64,000 bases of DNA from Bacillus infantis NRRL B-14911 (lineage in GTDB: Bacteria; Bacillota; Bacilli; Bacillales; Cytobacillaceae). Where the stretch lies: contig NC_022524.1 of the NCBI RefSeq assembly GCF_000473245.1, positions 2,070,501 to 2,134,500 of the forward strand. The letters are read 5' to 3'. Shown here one piece after another: positions 52,419 to 60,714 of this stretch (positions within the stretch are counted from its first letter, which is position 1; each line of letters starts with the position of its first letter). The translations under genes and the position numbers were made by a program. The notes beneath the pieces were generated by a model. That model was not told the origin of the DNA. It ran no database searches and saw nothing but the letters and a program-made list of their open reading frames with translations.

Positions 52419-53954
52419 TTAATGAGTGGGCATTATGACAATTTTATCCCTGCATGAAGCACAAAACTTTCCATATTCAACATAAAACTCAATTGGATCG
52501 GAAGCTTCCATCGGCCACCAACGGATGCTGCCGGAAGTTGCTTTTGAAGCAAAGAGATTAATATCAGCAGGAATATTCCCGATTATAATCACTTCGAAAT
52601 CTCTGAATCCATTTTTTATGCCTTTATTTAAAATCTCGTACAGCTGAATGTGCTCCTTCTCATCAGAAGAATAGGGAATCGGAAAAATGATTGATTTCTT
52701 TGACATGTCTTCACGGATAGCGTGTGCTGTTTTTCTGGCCGGGTCGTCCTGGCTGGTTTCCCAGATTCTGCTGTACGGGACCAGCTCAGGCATCTCCATG
52801 CTCCTGATTTTTTCGTAAATCCGATTGTAATAATAGTTCTTCAGCTCCCTGACGAGAATCTGTATTTGTCCGTTTCTTGTAAAGGTTGAGTTGCTTCCAC
52901 CTTCATTTCTGTACTGGATATACAGCAGGTCTGGAACAGAAGCATATTTAGTAGACAAGAAGGTCCTGACAAGGAGGTCGTAATCATCGCTGACAAGGAG
53001 CTCCTCGCGATGCCCGCCTACAAGGTGATAGCATTCTCTAGTCCAGGCGCGGGGGTGGTTAGGTAGCCCGACCAGATGACGTATGGTATTTCCATTGATG
53101 GTTGTATGGCGCAATATGTTTTGCCACCGGTTCATTGAGTGCAGCCAGATCCGATAATAGACGCTGTAGCCGAAGCCACAGTCCCATCCGTACCAGTGGG
53201 CGTGGAGGTTTTCAGCGAATACCTCTGTACAGTCGCCGTAAACAAAGCCGCAATCAGGGTTTTCCTGAAAGGCACGGACAATCTTTTCCAGGCAGTCTGC
53301 TGTTAATTCATCATCATGGTCTAATTCAACTAGAATCTCACCCGTACAAAGGCCGGCTGCATATCGTTTGATAGAGCCTATATAACCATTATAGCTGTCC
53401 TGCCTGTATCTCCTGATTCTCGGGTCGTCCAGCTTGCTTAAATAATCCCTGTAGGTTTCTTCGTTATCACCGGAATCATCGACTATGACCCATTCCCAAT
53501 TATCATATGTCTGTGCCTGCAGTGATTTGAAGGGCCTCTGAATCTTTTCTTTAGATCTGTAGGCAGCCGTAAAAACAGACACAAGGGGTTTGTCAGAAGT
53601 GAAGCTTGAAAGCGGCACGGTTTTATTCTCAGGAAGAGGATCGGTCGCTGAGAGCCAGCAATAAAAAAGCTTACCGGGTTCAATTTTATCGGGTGACTCA
53701 AAGTGCAGCCAGCGTTTTTTTTCGTGGGCCGGCATGCTGATGAGACCTGGGAAATCCCTCCAATCACTGCCTATCGAGACATAAATCCTCGGCAATTTCG
53801 AGTTGATGTCTGTAGGTTCGTCCTCGTTTCCGCACAAAATGACAAAGATGTGATCTTCGTATAGTTTTGTTTGAAGGGTGTCCAATTCTTCCAAAGGGAC
53901 ATCTTCTGCAATAAAAAAATAAGCCTTAAGCATTGGGGTCATTTTATCCTGCAT
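52419..53954 (-). CDS. Large GT2-family glycosyltransferase (511 residues)
   Basis: The GT-A domain occupies about residues 125-340: LVSVFTAAYRSKEKIQRPFKSL, the nucleotide-binding VIVDDSGDN and the metal site LVELDHDDEL (DHDD). Sequence before it (1-120) forms a separate alpha/beta domain without a known motif, and the C-terminal ~120 residues form another alpha/beta segment, so this is a multi-domain transferase. No membrane helix is present. TAGGAGA precedes ATG 53954. It is the gene nearest to the giant collagen-like gene on its 3' side, which makes modification of that protein plausible but unproven. Confidence 0.88.
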   Translation of the reverse strand: MQDKMTPMLKAYFFIAEDVPLEELDTLQTKLYEDHIFVILCGNEDEPTDINSKLPRIYVSIGSDWRDFPGLISMPAHEKKRWLHFESPDKIEPGKLFYCWLSATDPLPENKTVPLSSFTSDKPLVSVFTAAYRSKEKIQRPFKSLQAQTYDNWEWVIVDDSGDNEETYRDYLSKLDDPRIRRYRQDSYNGYIGSIKRYAAGLCTGEILVELDHDDELTADCLEKIVRAFQENPDCGFVYGDCTEVFAENLHAHWYGWDCGFGYSVYYRIWLHSMNRWQNILRHTTINGNTIRHLVGLPNHPRAWTRECYHLVGGHREELLVSDDYDLLVRTFLSTKYASVPDLLYIQYRNEGGSNSTFTRNGQIQILVRELKNYYYNRIYEKIRSMEMPELVPYSRIWETSQDDPARKTAHAIREDMSKKSIIFPIPYSSDEKEHIQLYEILNKGIKNGFRDFEVIIIGNIPADINLFASKATSGSIRWWPMEASDPIEFYVEYGKFCASCRDKIVIMPTH

Positions 53955-54141
53955 AGGTAATCTCCTATTCTATAAAGTGGCATACTCTTCTATTATTTAT
54001 ATGCACACCTCAAACCTTGTTGCCAAAACTGGGGCAGGGCGGAATTTCAGCAGAACTGGGCGGAGAACTGAACACAGGAAGGGGATACGGAATAGAGTAA
54101 TTAAAGCGAGAAATCCAAAAATCACCGGAAGGAGATTATCT

Positions 54142-55002
54142 ATGTCTTTGCCCCTTGTGAGCATTCTAATTCCTGCCTATAATCGGCCGGTTACTCTTAA
54201 GACAGCAATCGAGAGCGCGCTAAACCAGACTTATCCCTGCAAAGAGATTATTATTTGTGATGACAGCTCTGACAACAGGGTAGAAGAGATGATGAAAGCC
54301 TGCTTCAGCGGTACAGACAATATCCGCTATTATAAAAATGAGAAAAATTTATTTTTGAAAAACTGGCATAAGCTGCTTGACCTGGCTTCAGGAGAATATG
54401 TCAATTACTTAATGGATGACGATGTTTTTGATAAATATAAAATCGAGAAAATGATGTATTACTTCCAAGGGTTCCTGGATATAAAGCTAGTCACCTCCTA
54501 TAGGCAGACAATTGATGAAAAGGGGAATTGGCTGTCTCCGCTGTATGCAACTGAAAGGCTTTTCCATGAAACAAGGGTGATGGACGGGAAGGTTCTTGCT
54601 GATATGGCCCTTTCCCGCTGTTTGAATATCATAGGGGAGCCCACGACCGTTTTGTTTAAGAAAGAGGACTTGAAAGAGCCGTTTGGGGTTTTTGCAGACC
54701 AGCAATATTCACTCCTGAATGATATGGCAGCCTGGCTGAATCTTCTGTCCGATGGCAGGGCGGTTTATATGCCTGAACCTTTGAGCTTTTTCCGCCTGCA
54801 TGCAAATCAGAACAATAATGTCCTTGGACCAGCAGCATTCAGTGAATGGCTTGATCTCCTGGTTGCTGCGAGGGAAAAAGGGTTTCTTGCATTGGATGAA
54901 CTGTATAAACAGGGACTGTTAAATTATCGCTCCAGAGTGGCGGGGATTGAACGGTATACCACGGATATCAGTCGAATAGACCAGATTATCAAAGACTTAT
55001 AG
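54142..55002 (+). CDS. GT2-family glycosyltransferase
   Basis: This GT-A fold transferase of about 286 residues begins SLPLVSILIPAYNRPVTLKTAI. It has ICDDSSDN for nucleotide binding and YLMDDDVFD as the metal-binding motif. A C-terminal region, SFFRLHANQNNNVLG, is typical of transferases acting on glycan chains. Start ATG 54142 has AAGGAG seven bases upstream; a frame open from 53977 has none and would extend into the divergent promoter region. It is followed after 20 bp by another GT2 gene, so the two are an operon. Confidence 0.9.
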   Translation: MSLPLVSILIPAYNRPVTLKTAIESALNQTYPCKEIIICDDSSDNRVEEMMKACFSGTDNIRYYKNEKNLFLKNWHKLLDLASGEYVNYLMDDDVFDKYKIEKMMYYFQGFLDIKLVTSYRQTIDEKGNWLSPLYATERLFHETRVMDGKVLADMALSRCLNIIGEPTTVLFKKEDLKEPFGVFADQQYSLLNDMAAWLNLLSDGRAVYMPEPLSFFRLHANQNNNVLGPAAFSEWLDLLVAAREKGFLALDELYKQGLLNYRSRVAGIERYTTDISRIDQIIKDL

Positions 55003-55022
55003 CATGGAGGGGGGAGAGTGTT

Positions 55023-55763
55023 ATGGTCAATAAAGCGGCTGCAAAGGAACTTGTGTCAATTGTCATTCCGTTTTACAATTGCCAATATATTGCGAGGGCA
55101 GTCGAGAGTGCACAAAGGCAAAGCTACCCATATGTTGAAATTATTGTAGTGGACGATGGCTCCACAATGTATACTGAGCAGCTGGCTCCTTATATGAACA
55201 GCATCCGCTATATACGAAAAAATAATGGCGGGACAGCATCAGCCCTTAACGAAGGAATAAAGCAGGCAAGGGGGACGTATTTTGCCTGGCTGAGCTCAGA
55301 TGATGAGATCCAGCCGTCTAAGGTCCGGGCCCAGCTTGCTTTTATGCAGAGAAGGGGAAATATGATCTCCTTTACAAATTTCAATCAGATCGACAGCCAA
55401 GGCAGAATGATCAGAGCTTCTCTCAATAGGAAATATACCGACCAGCTTACCTTTTACCGTGACTTGAAGGATTTTTGTCCTGTCAACGGTTCTACTGTAA
55501 TGGCTCATATGAAAGTCATACGGAGTATAGGGCCGTTCAATGAAAAGTTAAAAAATACCCAGGATTATGAGATGTGGCTGAGAATCGCTTTGCAATACGA
55601 ATTTGGGTTCCTGGATGTGCCTTTGACACATTACAGGGTTCATGAAAGGATGGGCAGCAAGGTTCGTGCACACGATTCCACTGTAGAAATTGCAGCTCTT
55701 CATCAAATTTATAAACCTAAAATTGCCGAACATATCCGGAAGCTTGAAGCGGTATCCGGATGA
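55023..55763 (+). CDS. GT2-family glycosyltransferase
   Basis: This 246-residue transferase is a paralogue of those at 40069 and 60715. It has VSIVIPFYNCQYIARAVESA, VDDGST, NNGGTASALNEGIKQA, the metal-site variant YFAWLSSDDE and TQDYEMWLRIAL. The closing H-x-x-MGSK resembles the tail of its relatives. The three differ mainly in the acceptor-side region, which suggests related donors but different acceptors or linkage order. It is the second gene of a two-gene operon, with GGAGGGGGG ahead of the start. Confidence 0.9.
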   Translation: MVNKAAAKELVSIVIPFYNCQYIARAVESAQRQSYPYVEIIVVDDGSTMYTEQLAPYMNSIRYIRKNNGGTASALNEGIKQARGTYFAWLSSDDEIQPSKVRAQLAFMQRRGNMISFTNFNQIDSQGRMIRASLNRKYTDQLTFYRDLKDFCPVNGSTVMAHMKVIRSIGPFNEKLKNTQDYEMWLRIALQYEFGFLDVPLTHYRVHERMGSKVRAHDSTVEIAALHQIYKPKIAEHIRKLEAVSG

Positions 55764-55785
55764 GAATACTTGGAAATATATCATA

Positions 55786-55816
55786 AAAGAGGTGGCCAGG
55801 GAGCCATCTTTTTTAT
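55786..55816 (+). terminator. Terminator of GT2 operon
   Basis: AAGAGGTGGC pairs imperfectly with GCCATCTT, followed by TTTTTATT, directly after the gene ending at 55763. Confidence 0.65.
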
Positions 55817-55819
55817 TGT

Positions 55820-55844
55820 AAAGAAAAAGCATCCTGTTGGATGC
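55820..55844 (-). terminator. Terminator of coiled-coil gene
   Basis: GCATCC (55829-55834) pairs with GGATGC (55839-55844). Read on the minus strand, TTTTTCTTT follows. Confidence 0.8.
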
Positions 55845-55848
55845 CTCT

Positions 55849-56691
55849 TCAATGGTGCTTAAAGTTCTCTGGGCTGATCGCTTCCATTTTTAGAATGAAA
55901 GCGGAAAGGAGGCCGATTTGTCCTTCGAGCTCTGTGATCTGCTGAAGGCATATAGAAATGGAGGACTCATATTCCTTCACTTTGCCTTGGAGCTCTTTCA
56001 GCTTATCAGTTAAGCCGGGATTTTTATTTTCCGGCCGGGGAGGTGACGGAGTTGTGTTTTCATGTTCCTTAGAAACCGGACTGGCCATTCCAATCTTTGT
56101 TCTAAAACTTAAAAGCTCATTCATGGTGTTCTGCTGCATTTGAACCAGCTGATTATTGTCTTCAAGCAGCCTGTTCCGGTCCTTTTTTAAGATATAAAAT
56201 TCCTCTAGCTGGTCTTCAAGAGACTTTTCTTTAGCTTTTAATTCTGCCTTTAACCTGACCACCTCTTCTTGTTTGGGATAAGTGTTCTCCTTGAATTCTG
56301 CAAGTTCAGCCTGCAGCCTATCATTTTCCTCCCCTTTGATCTGCAATACTTCTTCCAGTTCTATTATCTTCGCACTGCTTTTGCTGCATTGTTCTTCCAG
56401 CTCTCCAATATAGTCCTCTAAATGGCTGAAGGACGACAAACTGTTTCGTGACTCTTCCTCATGCTTTTTTACAAAAGCCATTCTTTCTTCATCCCGGCTG
56501 TGCACCAGCTCTGCCAGTTCTTTTTCGAGAAGCAGATTTTTTTCTTTCAATGTTTCCAGCTGGCTGTAATGATAGTCATCCTGGTATTCTTTTACCTTTG
56601 CTTTGTAACGGGACAGCTCGGAGTTCAGGTGGATGATTTTCTGCTTGAGCATGTGATAATCATCTTCTCTATACACGCTGGATCGGAGCAT
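55849..56691 (-). CDS. Coiled-coil protein of unknown function
   Basis: The 280-residue protein is almost entirely predicted coiled coil. It shows heptads rich in Leu, Glu, Lys and Gln from residue ~10 to ~185, a short Pro/Ser-rich break (ENTTPSPPRPENKNPG, about 213-228), and a second helix to residue ~265. It has no signal peptide, no membrane helix and no enzymatic motif. Such proteins often act as scaffolds. Position between glycosyltransferase genes and the 401-residue gene in the spore-type locus suggests a structural role, but there is no direct evidence. Confidence 0.75.
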   Translation of the reverse strand: MLRSSVYREDDYHMLKQKIIHLNSELSRYKAKVKEYQDDYHYSQLETLKEKNLLLEKELAELVHSRDEERMAFVKKHEEESRNSLSSFSHLEDYIGELEEQCSKSSAKIIELEEVLQIKGEENDRLQAELAEFKENTYPKQEEVVRLKAELKAKEKSLEDQLEEFYILKKDRNRLLEDNNQLVQMQQNTMNELLSFRTKIGMASPVSKEHENTTPSPPRPENKNPGLTDKLKELQGKVKEYESSISICLQQITELEGQIGLLSAFILKMEAISPENFKHH

Positions 56692-56756
56692 TTCGCCACC
56701 TCTGCTTTCTGGGCTGTAATGGTATTGCCATCCTATGCAGGAATATGTAAATGGTG

Positions 56757-56789
56757 ATAAAAAAGAAAACCTGGCATAAAGCAGGTTTT
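56757..56789 (-). terminator. Terminator at the end of the 401-residue gene
   Basis: AAAACCTG (56766-56773) pairs with CAGGTTTT (56782-56789). On the minus strand it is followed by CTTTTTT. It overlaps the stop codon of the gene ending at 56788. Confidence 0.85.
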
Positions 56790-57993
56790 AAAAGGAAAGA
56801 GATATGCTGTTGCTTGAAGCAAAACGATGCTTTCCTTCATTAAAATAAACAAACGCCTGAATAAGAACTGAGGAATCTTCCTCCGGCTCTTTGATTGATA
56901 AGTTAAGGGCGTTGAATATACTCGTTTCCCCCGGCAAAATCTCAAGCTGATGGATGCTAGTGATCCAATATTCGCCTTTTGTCTTAACTCTTTCACGCCA
57001 ATTATCATAAACATATTTCCAGCCTTTGTCTCCGCTGCTTCCTTTGACAGCCATTCCTTCGACCATTTTAGGAGGGAGGATCTGGCCTTGCAATGATATC
57101 CCTTTTTCCACAGGGACTTTAAAGCATATCACTGGATCAACGAGACTGGCATTTCCAATATTCTTCATTAGTAGTGCGCCATTTATCATTACTTCCTGAG
57201 CGTTATCTCCTGGCCTTGGAAGGAGAAGGGTATAATTCATGGCAATTTCTGCATCTGCCTTCATATCTTCCTGCTTGCCGCTCAGCCGTGATGGGACAGG
57301 CTGCAAAGGCTTCTCTGCCGGCTTTTCAGCAGAAGCAGTATGGCCTTTTCCGGTCTGGGGCAGGAGGAACCCTTTGATTAAGGTTTTCAAGACAGGCATG
57401 GGCAGGAAAGACCCTTTTTGATTTTGCCCTTTTTGACTGTAGATTGAGTAGCAGACAAATGCCCTGGTCAGGATAAAAGCGAGGTTACTGACTGCCGTCT
57501 CTTTTTTTGGCAGCCTGCAGACCATTTTCAAGCGAAGGGGGGAATTGGCTTTTATATACTTCAATTCTCTGAACTGGAAGGGAACAGACCTCTTATTCAG
57601 CTCGGATAGAAGAGCATTCTTCACCCGGTCATCCATGTGGCTGGGATGCTCCAGTGATAGCTGGGGAAGCGTTGTATGTTCCTCTTCAATCATATCTAAT
57701 ATAATATGCGGTTTAGCCTTTGCTTCATCATTGCCATTTGTAAAAGTAATGAAGCCCTCTGCCTCCAGGTAATTTCTCAGTTCTTCCACCAGTGCTGTAT
57801 TTGAAGAGTCTGCCGGAAGGGTCTGGCATATGATGGACTCCGGCATTCTCCCTGGGTTGATATGGAGCTTCCTTTCAGAAACCTCCCATCTGGTGTTATA
57901 CCCATGTGCTTCGCAAAAAAGCGTGATGCTCATTAATGCTGAAGGAAGAACTTCTCCCAATGATTCCTCTCCCAAAAAAACAGAAATATTCAT
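56788..57993 (-). CDS. Unrecognised 401-residue protein in the spore-type locus
   Basis: I do not recognise this family. The N-terminal ~210 residues look alpha/beta. SIICQTLPADSSNTALVEELRNYLEAEGF and HIILDMIEEEHTT resemble strands and helices of an amidase- or deacetylase-like fold, but no catalytic motif is evident. A polar linker (~215-245, AEKPAEKPLQPVPSRLSGKQ) leads to a C-terminal beta-rich domain (NYTLLLPRPGDNAQEVMINGALLMKNIGN) of the kind seen in secreted or surface proteins. There is no signal peptide. AAAGGAGG lies before the ATG. It is transcribed divergently from the Cys-rich gene at 58154. Confidence 0.7.
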   Translation of the reverse strand: MNISVFLGEESLGEVLPSALMSITLFCEAHGYNTRWEVSERKLHINPGRMPESIICQTLPADSSNTALVEELRNYLEAEGFITFTNGNDEAKAKPHIILDMIEEEHTTLPQLSLEHPSHMDDRVKNALLSELNKRSVPFQFRELKYIKANSPLRLKMVCRLPKKETAVSNLAFILTRAFVCYSIYSQKGQNQKGSFLPMPVLKTLIKGFLLPQTGKGHTASAEKPAEKPLQPVPSRLSGKQEDMKADAEIAMNYTLLLPRPGDNAQEVMINGALLMKNIGNASLVDPVICFKVPVEKGISLQGQILPPKMVEGMAVKGSSGDKGWKYVYDNWRERVKTKGEYWITSIHQLEILPGETSIFNALNLSIKEPEEDSSVLIQAFVYFNEGKHRFASSNSISLSF

Positions 57994-58089
57994 GGCTGAT
58001 CCTCCTTTATACCGGCGTTAGTCCAAAATATGAATATATGAAAATAAGCCCAAGATCAGCACACTGAAAAAACAGGCTCGTTGATTAGA

Positions 58090-58117
58090 ACCATTTATCC
58101 CAAATATCCATATGATG
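58090..58117 (+). promoter_or_regulatory. Possible sigma-K-type promoter of the Cys-rich gene
   Basis: AC (58090-58091) is followed after 17 bp by CATATGATG (58109-58117), one mismatch from CATANNNTA. Confidence 0.4.
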
Positions 58118-58153
58118 AATTGAATACACAACCTATTAGAAAGGATGATTTAG

Positions 58154-59389
58154 TTGAAGCCTCATAAGAGACCCCAACTGACCCCTAATAACGTTCAAGA
58201 AGAATGTATTCGGGTTTCCAAGGTATATGACTGGGTATTTGATGCGATTACAACTGATACAGGCATTACCTTGCCGCCCGATTGTGAAGCAGCAGTTGCG
58301 CTGGCAGTTGCAGAAGGGAGAACCCCGCTTGATGTAACATGCTGCGTTCCTGATGTAGGAGGATTTTTCCCGCTTGATCCTCCAGACACAGACGGAAATG
58401 CTACTTGCACTGTTTCATCCCGTATTGAAAGGCGCAAAATCCCGGTAAACGGCGTCATGACAGACCTGGCTATTGTGAAGGTCATCTTCACTATCAGGCC
58501 GCTTGTCACAATCTATGACAGCACAGGAGCTGTGATTTGCAGCTTCCGTCCAACTATCAGTGAATCGCGCCGGCTAGTTGTCTGTGCTCCTGAGCCATTC
58601 ACAAGCGACAATGTGTTCTGCCGCCTGATTTCTCTGAACTGTGAAACAAACTTCATTGAAACTGGCATTCCTGATGTTGGATTGCAAATTATGCTGGATA
58701 TTTGCTTCGAAATCCAGGTTGAAGCAGATGTGAAGCTGGAAGTCCTGGCTAAATTCTGCTTCCCGCGTCCAAATGACATCGTCATTCCTCCTGGTGGGGT
58801 CTGCCCGCCGTTTGAATGGCCGGAGCAATGCGACTTTTTCCCGCGCGACAACTGTGACTGCCAGGCGTTTGTGGATACAGACCCTATTACAGGTCCAGTT
58901 CCTATTGTGTTCAGCCCGATTCTGTTTGCAGAAGATTTGGCTGCAGGGACTTATACAACAGAGCTGAGAGCCGAAATCTGCGACAACTGCCAGCTGACTG
59001 GCAGCACACTGCAATGGATCGTGGAGGATTTCGTTGTGCCGACTGGAACTGGTACGCTAGCTGTTGACCAAAGCTTTGTCTTTACAGCAGAAGAATTCAA
59101 TATGCCAACCTGTTCGACTGTATTGGGAATCACCACATTGACGGTAACTGGTGCAGGTACAATTGTTTTCTCTGATCCAAGCGTGACAGACCGCACTGCT
59201 TTGTTCACACTAACTCTGGTCGAAAATATTGGCACTGATCTGGATGCTTACTCTATCACTCTTACTGATATCGCTGGAGCTCCGCTGGTGACATTTGCAG
59301 GTGCAGGTACTGGTTTTGTGCCAGATGAAGACTTGATCATCCAGGATTGCGTAACCTTCCCGAATCTATTGGGCGGCCAGCCTCTATAA
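58154..59389 (+). CDS. Cys-rich beta protein, probable spore coat or exosporium component
   Basis: The 411-residue protein is rich in Cys (about twenty, including TCC, CDCQ and CDNC), Thr, Pro and Val, with few Lys. It contains an N-terminal segment VQEECIRVSKVYDWVF, which I recognise as a recurring opening of Firmicute spore-associated proteins of unknown function. A central region (about 80-230) and a C-terminal domain (about 270-405) both look all-beta. No signal peptide is present. Disulfide or isopeptide cross-linking on the spore surface would fit the composition. The start is TTG with GAAAGGATG upstream. Assignment to the spore is an inference from composition and neighbours. Confidence 0.72.
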   Translation: MKPHKRPQLTPNNVQEECIRVSKVYDWVFDAITTDTGITLPPDCEAAVALAVAEGRTPLDVTCCVPDVGGFFPLDPPDTDGNATCTVSSRIERRKIPVNGVMTDLAIVKVIFTIRPLVTIYDSTGAVICSFRPTISESRRLVVCAPEPFTSDNVFCRLISLNCETNFIETGIPDVGLQIMLDICFEIQVEADVKLEVLAKFCFPRPNDIVIPPGGVCPPFEWPEQCDFFPRDNCDCQAFVDTDPITGPVPIVFSPILFAEDLAAGTYTTELRAEICDNCQLTGSTLQWIVEDFVVPTGTGTLAVDQSFVFTAEEFNMPTCSTVLGITTLTVTGAGTIVFSDPSVTDRTALFTLTLVENIGTDLDAYSITLTDIAGAPLVTFAGAGTGFVPDEDLIIQDCVTFPNLLGGQPL

Positions 59390-59405
59390 TTCTTGGTTAT
59401 AGTTT

Positions 59406-59434
59406 CGAAAGAAGGGGAAACCCTTCTTTTTTTC
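59406..59434 (+). terminator. Terminator of Cys-rich gene
   Basis: GAAGGG (59411-59416) pairs with CCCTTC (59421-59426), extended by flanking A-T pairs, and followed by TTTTTTTC. Confidence 0.9.
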
Positions 59435-59476
59435 TGTTTTATTTCCTTTCAAGATGAGATTTCTTATGAGGTGAAG

Positions 59477-60571
59477 CTATTTCATTTGTTTCAATTCAGT
59501 GATCATATTTAAAAAGTGGGCAGCGTACTCCCCGGGCGAAAAATTCTGCTGGATATGCTGTGATGCCCTTTGCCTGATTGCTTCCCGGAGTGAAGAATTT
59601 GCAATCAGATCGTGCCCTTCTTTGACGGCTTGCTGGATATTGCCCAGCGTGAAAAACTTTCCTGTTACATTATGGATGATAAAATGCCTGACCCCATCTG
59701 AATCTGTGGAAATAACAGGGCATCTGCATACCATTGCTTCTAATACAGCATAGCCGAATCCTTCTACTTTGGAGGTTGAACAGAGAAAACCTCCTGAATC
59801 TCCAATCATGGAATAATGGTCAGCCATCCGGTCATGCGGAAGGTTGGCAAATACAGTCAAGTGGGACTGGAGGTTCAGCTGCTTAATGACTGTTTCGAAC
59901 GCTTTTCTCTGGTCCGGCGGGGCAAGGGTGCTGTCCTCGAACATCCAAAGCCGTATAGAAGGGTTCTTCCTGATCAGTTTAGCTCCGATCATAAGGAAGT
60001 CTCTCCAATTCTTGTTTTCTTCGAGTCTTCCAACCCAGCCTATAATGGGGTTGGGCTTTTTCGGAAGGTGCCTGTAATGAAAGTCCCTGGAGTTAAAGCA
60101 GTTGTGAAATGAATACTTTTTCTTGGCAGGAAAATAGGTTTCAAACGCTTTGATCAGATGAGGTGTTTTTGGATAAAGGATTGCATCACAATAAGGATTT
60201 ATGATCGGCAGTGCATTTGCTTTGACGAACTTTTCTGCATAGTCCTTATCATGGCCGATGCCCTGGCTTTCAAATATCAGGATCCCTCCATAGCCCAGCG
60301 ACCGGAGGCGCTGAAGCATAGCAAGGTCAGAACCGACAACGATTGCATCATAATTGCCTTTTTGAAGGATTTCTTTTATGCCTAAATCGGTATTGGTCAC
60401 ATATAAAGTGGCATCCGTCTTGTTCTGCAGTCCTGTACCGCTTTGACTGTAGAGGAAATGGCAGTTGATACCTACCTGGCTGAGGGCATATAGTCTCTGC
60501 CTGTTTAATGTTTCAACGCCTCCGCTGGGTATATAAAAGGTAAAGAGAACATTCAGTTCCTGACCACTCAT
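59477..60571 (-). CDS. GT4-family glycosyltransferase
   Basis: This 364-residue GT-B transferase has FTFYIPSGGVETLNRQRLYAL at the N-terminus and PNPIIGWVGRLEENKNWRDF at the start of the second domain. The donor-site signature is VEGFGYAVLEAMVCRCPVISTDSDGVRHF (E-x7-E). It is similar in layout to the GT4 gene at 40932, but the sequences differ widely. No membrane helix is present. GGGGTGAG precedes the ATG. It is divergent from the GT2 gene at 60715, with which it shares a 143-bp promoter region. Confidence 0.9.
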   Translation of the reverse strand: MSGQELNVLFTFYIPSGGVETLNRQRLYALSQVGINCHFLYSQSGTGLQNKTDATLYVTNTDLGIKEILQKGNYDAIVVGSDLAMLQRLRSLGYGGILIFESQGIGHDKDYAEKFVKANALPIINPYCDAILYPKTPHLIKAFETYFPAKKKYSFHNCFNSRDFHYRHLPKKPNPIIGWVGRLEENKNWRDFLMIGAKLIRKNPSIRLWMFEDSTLAPPDQRKAFETVIKQLNLQSHLTVFANLPHDRMADHYSMIGDSGGFLCSTSKVEGFGYAVLEAMVCRCPVISTDSDGVRHFIIHNVTGKFFTLGNIQQAVKEGHDLIANSSLREAIRQRASQHIQQNFSPGEYAAHFLNMITELKQMK

Positions 60572-60632
60572 TATAATTTCTCACCCCATTCCTGTTAATG
60601 TATACAGCATCACTTAGACACCTTTTTGAAAC

Positions 60633-60641
60633 CATAAACTA
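60633..60641 (+). promoter_or_regulatory. Sigma-K-type -10 element upstream of GT2 gene
   Basis: CATAAACTA matches CATANNNTA exactly and lies 73 bp upstream of the GT2 start at 60715. The -35 AC is not at the standard distance, so this is a candidate only. Confidence 0.4.
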
Positions 60642-60714
60642 TAATGTTAGAAGGTCTTGCGGAAACCTTTCTCCACAATGGAATTTCAGATTAAGTATAA
60701 GAAGGGGGAACCAA

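Noticed and set aside
53977-54141. N-terminal extension of the GT2 gene at 54142
   Set aside because: The extension is basic and low in structure, crosses the divergent promoter region and has no ribosome site. AAGGAG is correctly spaced before ATG 54142.
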